Below the pieces are notes generated by a model that worked only from the letters and a program-made list of their open reading frames with translations, was not told the origin of the DNA and did not search any database. Shown here piece after piece: positions 63,697-64,000 of a stretch of 64,000 nt of DNA (positions within the stretch are counted from its first letter, which is position 1; each line of letters starts with the position of its first letter). Source of the stretch: Echiichthys vipera (lineage: Eukaryota > Chordata > Actinopteri > Perciformes > Trachinidae); NCBI GenBank assembly GCA_963691815.1, contig OY829658.1, positions 12,380,881 to 12,444,880 of the forward strand, read 5' to 3'. The position numbers were made by a program, and so were the translations under genes.

Positions 63697-64000
63697 CGTT
63701 CTTTAAAGGAATAGTTTGACTCTTGGGAAATAAATGTATCTGCTTTCTTGCCCAGAGTCAATTAAGATTTTTTTTTTACCACTCTCATGTTTGTACGCTA
63801 AATATAAAGCTACAGCCAGAGACAGATGAGTTTAGCTTAGCACTAGACTGAAAATAGGGAGAGACAGCTAGTATGTTTGTTTAATCAATATAAACACCAG
63901 TTTAGTGTAAGTAATGACATATTGTGACTTTATGGAGGTTCATGTGACTCCAAAAAGTCCCTTTGCCTGGCCAAGAAGGAGAATGGTTAGCAACCCCCTG
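63697..64000 (+). repeat. widespread percomorph-type dispersed repeat, runs off the window
   Basis: TTTAAAGGAATAGTTTGACT, CTTTCTTGCCCAGAGT, CCACTCTCATGTTTGTACGC TAAATATAAAGCTACAGCCA, GTTTAGCTTAGCA, AGACTGAAAATAGGGAGAGACAG match in order a very common percomorph fish repeat known from memory. No coding content. Confidence 0.65.

Overview
The window looks like nuclear DNA from a teleost fish, probably a percomorph. It is AT-rich and gene-poor, and crowded with fish-type repeats: tRNA-derived SINEs, LINE 3' ends with the usual fish tails, short inverted-repeat DNA transposons and long CA/GT microsatellites. No operons, CRISPR arrays or functional RNA genes were seen.

The only host gene I can support is on the minus strand at about 40.07-62.24 kb. 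Six exons join in phase into a 417-residue C-terminal cytoplasmic tail of an adhesion GPCR of the BAI/ADGRB family, ending in the PDZ ligand QTEV. Motifs such as GDYMVLPRRT, SLERK.RYSELDFE and KVMHTRKRHSELYHELN fit ADGRB2 (BAI2) better than ADGRB1 or ADGRB3. The ectodomain, GAIN domain and seven-helix exons must lie beyond the right edge. A strong candidate 15-nt in-frame microexon sits at 61800-61814. The donor at 57832 competes with a better-looking donor 4 nt downstream. The long last intron (40251-52869) holds a 200-N assembly gap, several DNA-transposon copies and stretches that resemble conserved enhancers.

The left 40 kb is intergenic, or distal 3' flank. Its largest item is a young-looking, 5'-truncated L1-type LINE on the minus strand (8703-11522), with an uninterrupted 785-codon ORF2 remnant, an AATAAA signal, an A tail and a perfect 16-bp target-site duplication. 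Around it are two tRNA-SINE copies (76-262, 3943-4168), hAT- and TA-type MITEs (1535-1746, 7262-7515, 22383-23029), two decayed L2/Rex-like LINE 3' ends (23130-23905, 29270-30319), a MITE-like element with a SINE nested in it (24911-25808), and copies of a CACGTG-rich inverted-repeat family (24057-24328, 26560-27030, with a third in the gene at 45503-45804).

Nothing here amounts to a new multi-gene system. The most interesting observations are the splicing architecture of the receptor tail (microexon and tandem donor), a histidine-rich insert in the tail, a CA tract starting three nucleotides after the stop codon, a perfect 17-bp hairpin at 38428-38469, and a MITE that keeps an open C-terminal transposase-like stub. 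Exon edges are read from splice signals and phase. The ADGRB2 assignment, repeat-family names and conservation statements rest on recalled family features and were not checked by a database search.
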